From Paenibacillus_E sp040812395 (GTDB taxonomy: Bacteria; Bacillota; Bacilli; Paenibacillales; NBRC-103111): a DNA stretch of 64,000 nucleotides. The notes beneath the pieces were generated by a model. That model did not search any database. It saw nothing but the letters and a program-made list of their open reading frames with translations, and had not been told where the DNA came from. How positions within the stretch are numbered: position 1 is the first letter of the stretch; each line of letters starts with the position of its first letter. Location: NCBI RefSeq assembly GCF_040812395.1, contig NZ_JBFNXH010000004.1, positions 186,001 through 250,000 of the forward strand, read 5' to 3'. This document shows, in pieces, positions 33,517-42,290 of this stretch. A program made the translations under genes and the position numbers.

Positions 33517-35136
33517 ATGTTAGCTTCAAAGAAAAAAACTTTGCTCCTTATGATGCTTATCCTAACCATGGCTCTATTGGGATGCTCCAAACAGAATTCC
33601 GTACAGGAACCTGAAAAAGGAGCGGTCCAAGCTGATAAAACGATAACGGTATCATGGCCAAGAGATATTGGGACGATGAACCCACATGTATACAATCCTT
33701 CGCAATTAATCGCGCAATCGATGATTTACGAACCGCTCGTCAGTTATAAAGAGGGAGGAAAACTCGAGCCTCATCTCGCGGAATCGTGGGAAATCTCGAA
33801 AGACGGGAAAGAATACACGTTCAAGATCCGTAAAAATGTTAAGTTTTCGGATGGAACGGCATTTAATGCCGCTATTGTCAAAAAGAACTTCGACGCAATC
33901 ATGAAGAACTCAAAAAATCATAGCTGGCTCGGTTTTATCAATGTGCTCGACAAGACCGAAGCAGTCGATGAGTATACGTTCAAAATGACGCTGAAACAGC
34001 CCTACTATCCGACTATTCAGGAGCTATCGGTCGTCCGTCCGGTGCGTTTTCTCGGTGAAGCCGGCTTCCCGGATGACGGGGATACTTCTAAGAGCATCAA
34101 AAAACCGATCGGTACCGGACCTTGGATGCTGACTGATTACAAGAAAGATGAATCTGCGGAATTTACCCGCAACCCGAATTACTGGGGTGACCAACCGAAA
34201 GCCAATAAACTGGTCATCAAAATTATTCCTGACGGTGAAACGCGCGTCCTTGCTTTTGAGAAAAAAGAGCTCGATCTGATTTACGGAGAAGGCGTTATCA
34301 GCTTGGATGCCTTCAAGCAGTTGAAAGCTTCCGGCAAATATGAAACAAGCCTTTCTGAGCCTATCGCGACAAGAGAGGTGGTTATGAATACCACCAAGGA
34401 TATACTTTCGGATTCGCGGGTGCGACTCGCCCTTCATCACGGCTTTAATAAGCAAGCGATGGTGGATGGGATTACTGCCGGCTTAGAGGAGAAAGCAGAC
34501 AACATTTTATCCAAAAACTTGCCGTATACCAATATTGACGCTAAGCCGCTTGCCTACGATGTGGATAAAGCGAAAGCTTTATTGGAAGAAGCGGGCTGGA
34601 AGCTGCCTGCGGGCAAAACCGTTCGCGAGAAAGACGGCAAACCGCTCGAGCTGGAATTGTTGTATGAAAAGTCAGATCAAGTTCTAAAACCGATGGCGGA
34701 AACGCTGCAATCCGAATGGGGAGCAATCGGCGTCAAGCTGAATATTACAAGCCTGGAGATCACCGAACAAGTGAAACGCTTGCGGTCAGCGGATTTTGAT
34801 TTGTACTTCTGGAGCAACTACGGCTCACCGTATGATCCTCACTCTTTCATTAACATTGTAGCTACGAAGGGATTCGGCATCTCGGAGTCGCTCTCTGGCT
34901 TGCCAATGAAAAAAGAGCTGGATCAGCAAGTAAATGACGCTCTCCTCTCAACCGATGAGAGCAAGCGCCAGCAACTTTACAGTTCTATTTTGAAGACACT
35001 GCAGGAGCAGGCTTCATTTCTGCCGATCTCTTATATTAAGAAAACGGCTGTTTATCAAAAAGACGTGAAGGGCTTCGTCTTCCCGGCAAACCGGGATGAA
35101 AATCCTTTCCTTGGACTTGATACAGTGAAAAAGTAA
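33517..35136 (+). CDS. cntA: CntA/NikA-like metal-opine binding lipoprotein
   Basis: The 539-residue SBP_bac_5 protein has a lipobox (MALLGC, cysteine at about residue 24). The mature part begins with a DIGTMNPHVYNPSQ run, then QSMIYEPLVSYKE. This follows S. aureus CntA closely (DIGxMNPHVY...SMIYEPLV), and GTGPWMLTDYKKDESAEFTRN is likewise shared. CntA binds nickel, cobalt or zinc complexed with the opine metallophore staphylopine outside the cell. ATG 33517 follows GAGGGGAA; upstream in-frame codons overlap the Fur box and are not used. It heads a six-gene operon with both permeases, both ATPases and an exporter. Plain nickel transport is the alternative reading. Confidence 0.8.
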   Translation: MLASKKKTLLLMMLILTMALLGCSKQNSVQEPEKGAVQADKTITVSWPRDIGTMNPHVYNPSQLIAQSMIYEPLVSYKEGGKLEPHLAESWEISKDGKEYTFKIRKNVKFSDGTAFNAAIVKKNFDAIMKNSKNHSWLGFINVLDKTEAVDEYTFKMTLKQPYYPTIQELSVVRPVRFLGEAGFPDDGDTSKSIKKPIGTGPWMLTDYKKDESAEFTRNPNYWGDQPKANKLVIKIIPDGETRVLAFEKKELDLIYGEGVISLDAFKQLKASGKYETSLSEPIATREVVMNTTKDILSDSRVRLALHHGFNKQAMVDGITAGLEEKADNILSKNLPYTNIDAKPLAYDVDKAKALLEEAGWKLPAGKTVREKDGKPLELELLYEKSDQVLKPMAETLQSEWGAIGVKLNITSLEITEQVKRLRSADFDLYFWSNYGSPYDPHSFINIVATKGFGISESLSGLPMKKELDQQVNDALLSTDESKRQQLYSSILKTLQEQASFLPISYIKKTAVYQKDVKGFVFPANRDENPFLGLDTVKK

Positions 35137-35154
35137 TGCCAGGGAGGTTATGAT

Positions 35155-36099
35155 TTGCGCAGCTATATCGGGAAACGGCTCCTTGCCGTCATTCCCATCT
35201 TTCTCTTTGCCACCCTTCTTTCTTTCGTGCTGATCCATCTTTCGCCCGTCGATCCAGCTGAAGTCTATCTCACTGTAGCTCATATTCATCCGACGGAAGA
35301 GCTGCTTGCCGAGGTCAGACATGAATTCGGATTGGATCAGCCCTTATTTGTCCAATATGTAAATTCCCTTATGAAGATGTGCCGACTAGATTTCGGCACA
35401 TCTTATGTTACGAAGGAGCCGGTTTGGCAGGAGGTCGTGCATCGGATGCCCGCAACGCTCCAGCTTGCCTTCAGCAGCATTTTCATGGCCGTGCTGATCA
35501 GCGTGCCCCTTGGTTTTTTATCGGCCGTTTATAAAAACAGCGTGATCGACCATTTCAGCCGGCTGCTCGCTTTTTTTGGCGCTTCCATTCCGCAATTTTG
35601 GCTCGGGTATTTACTGATTTTTTTCTTATCCGTCAAGCTGGATCTATTTCCCGTACAAGGAAGAGGGACATGGGCGCATCTGGTTCTGCCTTCTTTAACG
35701 CTCGCTTTGGGTCTGGTTGCTATCTATTCCCGCTTGCTGCGTACCAGTATGCTGGAGCAGATGCAGGAGCCCTACGTGTTATACGCCAGAACGAGAGGTA
35801 TCCAAGAAAAAATCATTATGGGCAAGCATGTGCTGAAAATCGCGATATCGCCCATGCTAACCGGTCTGGGCATGAATATCGGGAAGCTGCTTTCCGGTAC
35901 GATTATTGTAGAGGTCGTCTTTTCCTGGCCCGGCTTCGGCCGTTATTTTGTTGACTCGATTCTAAACAGGGATATCCCGGTCATCCAATGCTACGTGCTG
36001 CTTGTCGCTTGCCTATTTATCGTGTGCAACCTGCTCGTAGACCTTCTCCAGATGGCAATGGATCCGCGAATTTCCCGGAAAGGAAGAACTGGCCTATGA
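35155..36099 (+). CDS. cntB: CntB-like ABC permease (DppB/NikB type)
   Basis: The 314-residue protein has six membrane helices and the N-terminal signature FVLIHLSPVDPAEVYL, then EFGLDQPLFVQYVNSL. It also carries the permease EAA-type loop (YARTRGIQEKIIMGKHVLK). It would form the import channel with the next gene. The start is TTG 35155 with AGGGAGG at 8 nt. The stop overlaps the ATG of the next gene, so translation is coupled. Symbol given by operon context. Confidence 0.8.
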   Translation: MRSYIGKRLLAVIPIFLFATLLSFVLIHLSPVDPAEVYLTVAHIHPTEELLAEVRHEFGLDQPLFVQYVNSLMKMCRLDFGTSYVTKEPVWQEVVHRMPATLQLAFSSIFMAVLISVPLGFLSAVYKNSVIDHFSRLLAFFGASIPQFWLGYLLIFFLSVKLDLFPVQGRGTWAHLVLPSLTLALGLVAIYSRLLRTSMLEQMQEPYVLYARTRGIQEKIIMGKHVLKIAISPMLTGLGMNIGKLLSGTIIVEVVFSWPGFGRYFVDSILNRDIPVIQCYVLLVACLFIVCNLLVDLLQMAMDPRISRKGRTGL

Positions 36100-36938
36100 T
36101 CGCAAGTATACGAACCGGCCTTAGGAGTCAGAAGACCGCTCTGGTATGCTCAGGTCTCTTGCTAGTTCTATTCATTCTTGCCATTCTGGCTCCCTGGATC
36201 TCTCCGCATGATCCGATTCAAGTGAATTTGGCGATCAAGCTGCATCCGCCTTCGCTGGGCTATCCCCTGGGTACCGACCATTTGGGCCGCTGCATCTTGT
36301 CTCGCCTTTTATATGGCGCCCGCGTTTCGCTAGGCTTTGCATCCTTGATCTTCATTTCCTCTTTGGGAATTGGTTTATTTATTGGAGCGATTGCCGGCTA
36401 TAGGGGCGGACTCATCGATTTTGTGCTGATGCGGTTCTGCGAAGGGGTGATATCGTTTCCGAATCTGGTGCTTATTCTTGGGCTGGTCGGGATTTTCGGA
36501 CCTGGACTGCCGCAGGTTATCCTAGCGATGATGCTGGTCCAGTGGGTCTATTACGCCCGGATGTTCCGTGGCATGGTTCTCAGCTTGAAGGAACGGAATT
36601 TTATAACCGCAGCCAGAATAAGCGGGTCCTCACAATGGAAAATTATCAGGCAGCACATCATTCCAAACGTGCTTCCCCCTATTATCGTCATGGGAACGTT
36701 GGAAATGGGTTGGGCGATCATGGATATCTCCGCCCTCTCCTTCCTTGGACTTGGCATTCAGCCGCCTGCGCCGGAGTGGGGGGCGATGATTCATGAAGGA
36801 AAATCGTTTATCCGCAGCAATCCGGAATTAATGCTGTACCCGGGAATCATGATTCTTCTCGTCGTCGTTTCGTTCAATCTACTGGGTGAAGCGCTGTCGG
36901 ATCGGTTTGGTGTTAAGCGACGTTTTGAAAAGGAATGA
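36096..36938 (+). CDS. cntC: CntC-like ABC permease (DppC/NikC type)
   Basis: The 280-residue second permease has IRTGLRSQKTALVCSGLLLV, the SPHDPIQVNLAIKLHPPSLG-YPLGTDHLGRC hallmark of DppC/NikC proteins, and the ATPase-contact loop LKERNFITAARISGSSQWKII. The GLGIQPPAPEWGAMI end block is also standard. Its ATG overlaps the previous stop by ATGA. It pairs with the CntB-like permease in the membrane. Confidence 0.82.
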   Translation: MIASIRTGLRSQKTALVCSGLLLVLFILAILAPWISPHDPIQVNLAIKLHPPSLGYPLGTDHLGRCILSRLLYGARVSLGFASLIFISSLGIGLFIGAIAGYRGGLIDFVLMRFCEGVISFPNLVLILGLVGIFGPGLPQVILAMMLVQWVYYARMFRGMVLSLKERNFITAARISGSSQWKIIRQHIIPNVLPPIIVMGTLEMGWAIMDISALSFLGLGIQPPAPEWGAMIHEGKSFIRSNPELMLYPGIMILLVVVSFNLLGEALSDRFGVKRRFEKE

Positions 36939-37777
36939 GCGCATTGAAAGAAGAACAAAACCATGTTTTGCAGGTAAGCGGCCTGCACGTAAAGGTAAAA
37001 ACGGCGCAGGGAACGCTTCCCCTTGTCCACAATATTGCATTCGAACTGAAGCCTGGCCGTGTGCTTGGCCTTGTCGGAGAAAGCGGCAGCGGGAAATCGG
37101 TTACCAGTCTGTCTATTTTGCAGCTGCTAGACCGGAAAACAACGCAGGTGGAAGGCAGTATTCAATTAAGCGGCCGTGAGCTGAACGGGCTTAAAGCGGA
37201 AGAGATGCGGCGCATTCGCGGGAAAGAGATCGCTATGATTATGCAAAATCCGATGAACGCCTTCTCTCCTGTGTTTACGATTGGCCATCAATTCGTTGAA
37301 ACGATCCGTACCCATACCGATTTCAGCAAAAAACAAGCGTTCGACCTGGCAGTCTCCTTTTTGCATGATGTGAACTTGCCTGATCCTGTCCTGCTTATGA
37401 AGCGGTATCCGTTTCAATTGAGCGGCGGTATGCTGCAGCGTGTCATGATTGCACTATCGATGTGCTTGAAGCCATCTGTGCTCATCGCCGATGAGCCGAC
37501 AACTGCGCTGGATGTAGCCAATCAACTGCAGGTGCTGCGCCAACTGGACCGTATCCGCTCGGAGCACGGTACGGCAATTCTGTTAATTTCCCACGACTTG
37601 GGGGTCATCTCAGAAATGGCCGACGAGGTCGCCGTTATGCAGCATGGGCGAATCGTCGAAAAAGCTGGCGTATTCGATCTGTTTGACCATCCGCAGCATG
37701 CGTATACGAAACTGCTCCTTGATGCCAGACTCTCGTTGCCAATCAACCAACAGACCAAGGAGCTTATATTGTCATGA
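36935..37777 (+). CDS. cntD: CntD-like ABC ATPase
   Basis: The 280-residue peptide/nickel-type ATPase has Walker A GESGSGKS (about 44), Q-loop IAMIMQNPMNAFSPV, signature FQLSGGMLQRVMIALSM, Walker B VLIADEPTTALDV and H-loop LLISHDLGV. It lacks the long C-terminal oligopeptide extension. It overlaps both neighbours by ATGA and would energise uptake together with the CntF-like ATPase. Confidence 0.83.
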   Translation: MSALKEEQNHVLQVSGLHVKVKTAQGTLPLVHNIAFELKPGRVLGLVGESGSGKSVTSLSILQLLDRKTTQVEGSIQLSGRELNGLKAEEMRRIRGKEIAMIMQNPMNAFSPVFTIGHQFVETIRTHTDFSKKQAFDLAVSFLHDVNLPDPVLLMKRYPFQLSGGMLQRVMIALSMCLKPSVLIADEPTTALDVANQLQVLRQLDRIRSEHGTAILLISHDLGVISEMADEVAVMQHGRIVEKAGVFDLFDHPQHAYTKLLLDARLSLPINQQTKELILS

Positions 37778-38979
37778 CTGCTATGCAGCCTCAAGTTACG
37801 GTTCCGCAGAACCGTGTGTTCGGGTCGAAAGCGATCCAAATTTATCTCATATCGATCTTATTTTATACCACCAGCCATATCCTTCTGATTCTGCTGCCGC
37901 TGAATTCGCACGCGCTTGGAGCAAACCCGGCGCAGATCGGTCTAATTATGGGCGCCTATATGTTTACCTCGATGTTTTTACGGCCGGTAGCCGGTAAAAT
38001 TGTCGACAAGTTCGGCACAAAACGAATATTTACCACAGCATTAATAATGAATGTAGTTATCCTATCCATGTATCTCATTCATGAGCTTTGGGTTTTCGCT
38101 CTGCTTCGAATGGTGCAGGGGGTGACCCTTTCCTTCTTTTCCATGGTCTTGCATCTCATGATCATCCAAGTCTTGCCTGAGAAAGCACGCGGGCAAGGTC
38201 TGTCCCTTTTCTCGCTTTCGTCCATGCTGCCCTATACCTATGGCCCTTTTCTCGCCCTGTATTTTGCGGATAAAGTGCCGATGTCTTATATCTTTATGGC
38301 CCTGATCCCGATAAGCTTGGCGACGCTGCTCATTGGGCTGAACCTTAGATTACCAGAGCTTCGAAGTCAGGATCCTCTGGGAAAAGCGAATCTACTGGAC
38401 AGTGAACCCTATAGCGGTTGGAAAGACCGGCAACTGCAGCTCCCTTCCGTCATCATGCTTCTGGCTTCGGCTATGATTGGAACGGTAGCTGCCTTCCTCC
38501 CTCTCCATCTGGAGAATCGCGGATTACCATTTGCCGGATTGTATTTCTTGACCGAAACAGCGGTTCTGATCCTGCTGCGCTTCTTCGGCCGAAAAATGAT
38601 TCCAACGAACGGTCGCTTCCCGCTTCTCATGGTTACTATTCTTATCATTCTTATGACGATTGCTGTGAGTCTGGTTCGAATCGCTGAAACGCTTCCTGTT
38701 GTTCTGATTGCTGCAGTTTGCAATGGGATTGCTTTGTCCATGCTGTACCCGACACTGTTGACCTATGTTTCGTTTATTGTGCCGGAAAGGTTTAGAGGCA
38801 GAGGGATCGGCCTTTTCATTGCTGCTGCTGACTTCGGAACATCAGTGGGCACTTGGGGGCTAAGTCTGCTCGCGAACGCCTATTCTTACGAGATCATGTT
38901 TGCCGGCTGCATGGCCATTGGAGCGGCTGCCCTGCTGCTGATCCTGCTGCATGCCAAAATAGAGGGGGTGAAGAAGTGA
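37774..38979 (+). CDS. cntE: CntE-like MFS exporter inside the importer operon
   Basis: The 401-residue twelve-helix MFS protein has an MGAYMFTSMFLRP run with KIVDKFGTKRIF (loop 2-3 motif) and FLPLHLENRGLPFAGLYFL. An MFS gene embedded among ABC import genes is the hallmark of opine-metallophore loci, where CntE exports the empty metallophore. It overlaps the stops and starts of both ATPase genes (ATGA and GTGA), so expression is tightly coupled. A paralogue is divergently encoded at 32143. Confidence 0.78.
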   Translation: MTAMQPQVTVPQNRVFGSKAIQIYLISILFYTTSHILLILLPLNSHALGANPAQIGLIMGAYMFTSMFLRPVAGKIVDKFGTKRIFTTALIMNVVILSMYLIHELWVFALLRMVQGVTLSFFSMVLHLMIIQVLPEKARGQGLSLFSLSSMLPYTYGPFLALYFADKVPMSYIFMALIPISLATLLIGLNLRLPELRSQDPLGKANLLDSEPYSGWKDRQLQLPSVIMLLASAMIGTVAAFLPLHLENRGLPFAGLYFLTETAVLILLRFFGRKMIPTNGRFPLLMVTILIILMTIAVSLVRIAETLPVVLIAAVCNGIALSMLYPTLLTYVSFIVPERFRGRGIGLFIAAADFGTSVGTWGLSLLANAYSYEIMFAGCMAIGAAALLLILLHAKIEGVKK

Positions 38980-39797
38980 GCTTGTTGCAGGTCAAGGACG
39001 TTACGCATACTTACGGTGCATCAAGCCTGTTCTGGCGGTCAAAGAAGCAGACGACGGTGCTTTCCGGCGTTTCTCTTGCTATCGAGCAAGGCAAGTGTCT
39101 GGGGCTTCTTGGAACGAGCGGAGCGGGGAAAAGTACGCTCGGGAAAGTGATCCTGGGGCTGGAGAAGCCGCAGAAGGGGCAGGTTCTGTTTCAAGGCATC
39201 GATCTCTATCACACGGACACTTCTACCCGCAGACAGCTTCGCCGTGATCTTCAAGTTGTGTTTCAAGACTGCTATTCTTCCGTGAATCCGCGAATGACTG
39301 TGGAGCAAATTATCGGGGAGCCGCTGGACAACTACGAATCCTTATCCGTGAAGGAGCAAACACGAACCATCGGAGAGCTGCTCGAAAGAGTTGGGCTGAA
39401 ACCAGAAGATATGGGAAAATATCCCCATCAATTTAGCGGAGGACAGCTGCAAAGAATTAATATTGCAAGAGCTATTTCCTTAAAACCGAAGCTGCTCGTA
39501 CTGGACGAGGCGGTCAGCAGTTTGGACATGGTGACACAAACGCAGGTTTTGGCCTTGTTTGGCGAGTTAAAGTCGGCCTTCGGCCTTTCTTACCTTTTTA
39601 TCACACATGACATTAAAGCCGCTTACTCCATTTCTGATACACTGGCTGTCATGGAAAAAGGGGAGATAGCTGAACAGTTTGCGGATAAATCACGGCTTTT
39701 ATCATCGAAGCACCCCGTCGTGGAAAATTTGCTCGGTTCTATTCTTGCCGAGCATCCGCGTGATCGTTCTCTCTCCAAAACGATTATCATGCCGTGA
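38976..39797 (+). CDS. cntF: CntF-like ABC ATPase
   Basis: The 273-residue dipeptide/nickel-type ATPase has Walker A GTSGAGKS, the FQDCYSSVNPRMTV Q-loop, signature FSGGQLQRINIARAI, Walker B LLVLDEAVSSLDM and LFITHDI. The start is GTG 38976 overlapping the exporter's TGA, with GAGGGGG upstream; a longer reading has no site. It is the last gene of the operon and is followed by a bidirectional hairpin. Confidence 0.83.
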   Translation: MSLLQVKDVTHTYGASSLFWRSKKQTTVLSGVSLAIEQGKCLGLLGTSGAGKSTLGKVILGLEKPQKGQVLFQGIDLYHTDTSTRRQLRRDLQVVFQDCYSSVNPRMTVEQIIGEPLDNYESLSVKEQTRTIGELLERVGLKPEDMGKYPHQFSGGQLQRINIARAISLKPKLLVLDEAVSSLDMVTQTQVLALFGELKSAFGLSYLFITHDIKAAYSISDTLAVMEKGEIAEQFADKSRLLSSKHPVVENLLGSILAEHPRDRSLSKTIIMP

Positions 39798-39825
39798 AAA
39801 AGCCCTCATTCTCTGCCTAAGGCGA

Positions 39826-39858
39826 AAACCTCCGCCCTGATGGTTTCAGGTGGAGGCT
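39826..39858. terminator. Bidirectional terminator between cntF and an MFS gene
   Basis: ACCTCC..CCTGA pairs with TTCAGG..GGAGG around TGGT. The arm reaches into the last codons of the convergent MFS gene. TTTTC follows on the minus strand. Confidence 0.6.
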
Positions 39859-41108
39859 TGTATCGGCTGCAAGCGGATATTGCGTCTTCTTTTCGCTGTA
39901 TATAACCAGAAATAACCTAATGCAACAAGCGTGCAAATGAAGATATCCGCACCGATCAACACCTGATAATTGCTGAACATATCGAAGGATATGCCCCCGA
40001 TCAAAGCCCCCAGAATACCTCCCCCTTGATGAAAAAGGAGCAGGAAGCCCGTTCGCTTACCTTTGCCTTTGGCCAAATCGTTAACGATCAGAAGCCCGCC
40101 AGGTATTGCGCTTAAATAGGTAATGCCGAAGGCTGCCGCAAAAAGAACAGGCGACCACCCCGCATGCAGGAAGAGCAGTGCAAAGCCCGCGATCCGAATG
40201 CCATACAAAATAACCATCATAACGATCTTATTTACCCGATCCAAAAAATAGCCAAAAATAAGCGATCCCACAATTTCCATGACCCCCAGCACACTCATCG
40301 ATAAGGCGATCATGCCCGGAGCCACATTCGCGAGCTGATGGATGGCGACCAAGTTCATCTCAACGGTTCCCATATTGAACCCGCAGGTGAACAGCGCAAA
40401 GCCAACAACGATGAAAATCGGCAGATGAGCCGCCGCACCAAGGCGTGGCGATTTGGCGATGCTCGGCTGGTCGGCAACGTGAGCAGGCGCACCCGTTTGC
40501 CCGTTCACCGACTCATTCGGCTTCGGCTGTGGACGCGGACTCCTGATGCCCAGCCAGATGACTGGCAAGGTGACAACAAGACCTAAAATGAACGAGGCCA
40601 GGAAGGCATCCTTCCATGTCAGCCAGCTGGAGGAGACGAAAAGCGGTGTGCTGACCGCCAACCCAACGGAAGAAGCGCTCGTCAGCAGTGCCGTTGCTTT
40701 GGCCCGGTGATGCTGGAACCAGTCGAACATTAGTAAATATGTCGTCGTCGTCCCGATACCGACCAGACCTGAAATTACCCCGTAACCAAGGAAGAAAACG
40801 GCTGGATGATGGCCCAGCACAACAATCCCTGTACCTGCTATCCCCATAGCTGCGCTGATTAGCATGACCTTCTTAGGCCCATATCGGTCTACGAGCCAGC
40901 CTCCTAAAGGTGCGCAGCAAGCGGCAATGAGCAGGTTGGTGGACCATGCCATCGAGATGAATCCTCTGTTCATCTGCAGATCCTCGGCAATCTGCACCTG
41001 AAAATAAGCCATGATAAACCGCGTCAGCGCCCCGATAAATCCGATTATCCACAGCGAACCTAAGCCAATCCATGCATGCTTCGGCTCCTTGAACCATGTC
41101 GTGTTCAT
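39846..41108 (-). CDS. MFS transporter (OFA/monocarboxylate-like)
   Basis: The 420-residue protein has twelve helices and a long cytoplasmic loop at about 205-235. The motif CAPLGGWLVDRYGPKKVMLI (about residue 61) and the FRAKATALLTSASSVGLAVS-like turn recall the oxalate/formate and monocarboxylate group, but the substrate is unknown. ATG 41108 follows AGGGGGATG. A TetR gene is divergent, and a strong palindrome covers this gene's start of transcription, so it is very likely repressed by that TetR protein. Confidence 0.85.
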   Translation of the reverse strand: MNTTWFKEPKHAWIGLGSLWIIGFIGALTRFIMAYFQVQIAEDLQMNRGFISMAWSTNLLIAACCAPLGGWLVDRYGPKKVMLISAAMGIAGTGIVVLGHHPAVFFLGYGVISGLVGIGTTTTYLLMFDWFQHHRAKATALLTSASSVGLAVSTPLFVSSSWLTWKDAFLASFILGLVVTLPVIWLGIRSPRPQPKPNESVNGQTGAPAHVADQPSIAKSPRLGAAAHLPIFIVVGFALFTCGFNMGTVEMNLVAIHQLANVAPGMIALSMSVLGVMEIVGSLIFGYFLDRVNKIVMMVILYGIRIAGFALLFLHAGWSPVLFAAAFGITYLSAIPGGLLIVNDLAKGKGKRTGFLLLFHQGGGILGALIGGISFDMFSNYQVLIGADIFICTLVALGYFWLYTAKRRRNIRLQPIQAST

Positions 41109-41132
41109 TGAACATCCCCCTGTCCCGCATCA

Positions 41133-41210
41133 AAAAAGATACCATTCGGTATCTTTTTATTGTAGCATATTTATTTCCCTTTTCAATCCTGCATTTTCAT
41201 TTGGTATAAT
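41133..41210. promoter_or_regulatory. Divergent promoters with shared -35 and a TetR-type operator
   Basis: Minus strand: TTGAAA (41186-41181), 16 nt, TACAAT (41164-41159), then the palindrome AAAAAGATACC-4 nt-GGTATCTTTTT (41133-41158) at +1. Plus strand: TTCAAT (41182-41187), 17 nt, TATAAT (41205-41210). The two -35 elements lie on top of each other. Confidence 0.7.
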
Positions 41211-41246
41211 AATGATCATGACTAACGAAGATCGGGGGGTGGCATC

Positions 41247-41840
41247 ATGCCAAAAGGGGAAAATACTCGAAAACGCATTATCGCGAAGTCTGCCGAGCTT
41301 TTTAATCAAAAAGGATATGCAAGTTCGTCCCTGTCCGACATCACAGAGCTGACGGGCATCAAAAAGGGCGGCCTCTACCGCCACTTTTCCAGCAAGGATG
41401 AGCTTGCATTTGAGGCTTACAGCTATGCTGGCCATGTCGTCGGGGAGCGTCTGCGGCAAGCCGTGAGCGAGCAGGAAACGGCCTCCGACAAATTGCTGGC
41501 TTATTTACACATGTACGCAAATGTCGTAGAAGCGCCGCCTTTTATCGGGGGATGCCCCTTGCTCAACGCGGCCATTGAGAGCGATGACGGCCATCCCGGC
41601 TTACGCCAAAAAGCCCAGCGTGGCCTGGCCGGCACACTGGACACGATAAAAGCAATCATTTCCCAAGGCGTTCAAAGCGGGGAATTCAAATCGGATCTCG
41701 ATATGGAGGCGTTAGCCACCTTCACCCTTTCCATCATGGAAGGCGGCATCATGATGAGCAAACTGGAAGGCGACAACCGGCATATGCGAATGAATATAGA
41801 GAGCTTATCCGACTATTTGAAAGGGCTCCGATTACGTTGA
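41247..41840 (+). CDS. TetR/AcrR family repressor
   Basis: The 197-residue protein has an N-terminal helix-turn-helix (KRIIAKSAELFNQKGYASSS, then DITELTGIKKGGLYRHFSSKDEL) and a C-terminal ligand domain with PPFIGGCPLLNAAIESDD, a block seen in the YxaF/LmrA-like TetR subgroup that controls exporters. ATG 41247 sits after GATCGGGGGG. It is divergent from the MFS gene, with a palindromic operator in between. Its 3' end overlaps the convergent XRE gene by 9 bp. Confidence 0.88.
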   Translation: MPKGENTRKRIIAKSAELFNQKGYASSSLSDITELTGIKKGGLYRHFSSKDELAFEAYSYAGHVVGERLRQAVSEQETASDKLLAYLHMYANVVEAPPFIGGCPLLNAAIESDDGHPGLRQKAQRGLAGTLDTIKAIISQGVQSGEFKSDLDMEALATFTLSIMEGGIMMSKLEGDNRHMRMNIESLSDYLKGLRLR

Positions 41841-42050
41841 AGAACCATGTCCTGCCAACGCGAGCAGTTCTTCTCGATTATCGGCCTTTAATGCGGCGGC
41901 CAGCGCCATAACGACATCTGCCGAGGGCTGGATTCTGCCGTTCTCAATGCCATTCAGGATGGAGTAGCTGACCCCTGCTTTTTCACCAAGCTTGCGCAGG
42001 GTAAGATCCTGCCCCTGCCGTAGTTCCTTTAATTTATGTTTGAATTCCAC
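41832..42050 (-). CDS. Small XRE-family DNA-binding protein
   Basis: 72 residues, essentially one helix-turn-helix: LRQGQDLTLRKLGEKAGVSY, then SILNGIENGRIQPSADVV. There is no effector domain. It may act as a stand-alone repressor or an antitoxin-like protein, but no toxin gene is adjacent. The end overlaps the convergent TetR gene by 9 bp. A GTCCTGA-7 nt-TCAGGAC palindrome at 42082-42102 just upstream is a possible operator. Confidence 0.8.
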   Translation of the reverse strand: MEFKHKLKELRQGQDLTLRKLGEKAGVSYSILNGIENGRIQPSADVVMALAAALKADNREELLALAGHGSST

Positions 42051-42095
42051 TGGATTGGGCTCCTTCTCGGCCTCATCTTATGTCCTGATTTTCAT

Positions 42096-42290
42096 TCAGG
42101 ACGGCTCGGTATACATGAAGCAGCGTAATTTCATGTGCTTGCCGAATTCCTTCTTTCTTGACCTGATATTGTAAGTGTATGCCTTTAAGACAGTCAAATC
42201 AAGGGAATTGCACCGCTCCATGGCGGCACACACGTATAACACAAAAAGCCCCAGCTTCCATTTAATCGGATAGCCAAGGCTTTTCTTCAT
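42096..42290 (-). CDS. Doubtful 64-residue reading frame after the AraC gene
   Basis: The ATG directly follows the AraC stop (TAAATG) and no ribosome site is visible, so translation would need coupling. The product (LGLFVLYVCAAMERCNSLDL and a KEFGKHMKL end) matches no family known to me. It could be a gene remnant. Confidence 0.25.
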   Translation of the reverse strand: MKKSLGYPIKWKLGLFVLYVCAAMERCNSLDLTVLKAYTYNIRSRKKEFGKHMKLRCFMYTEPS

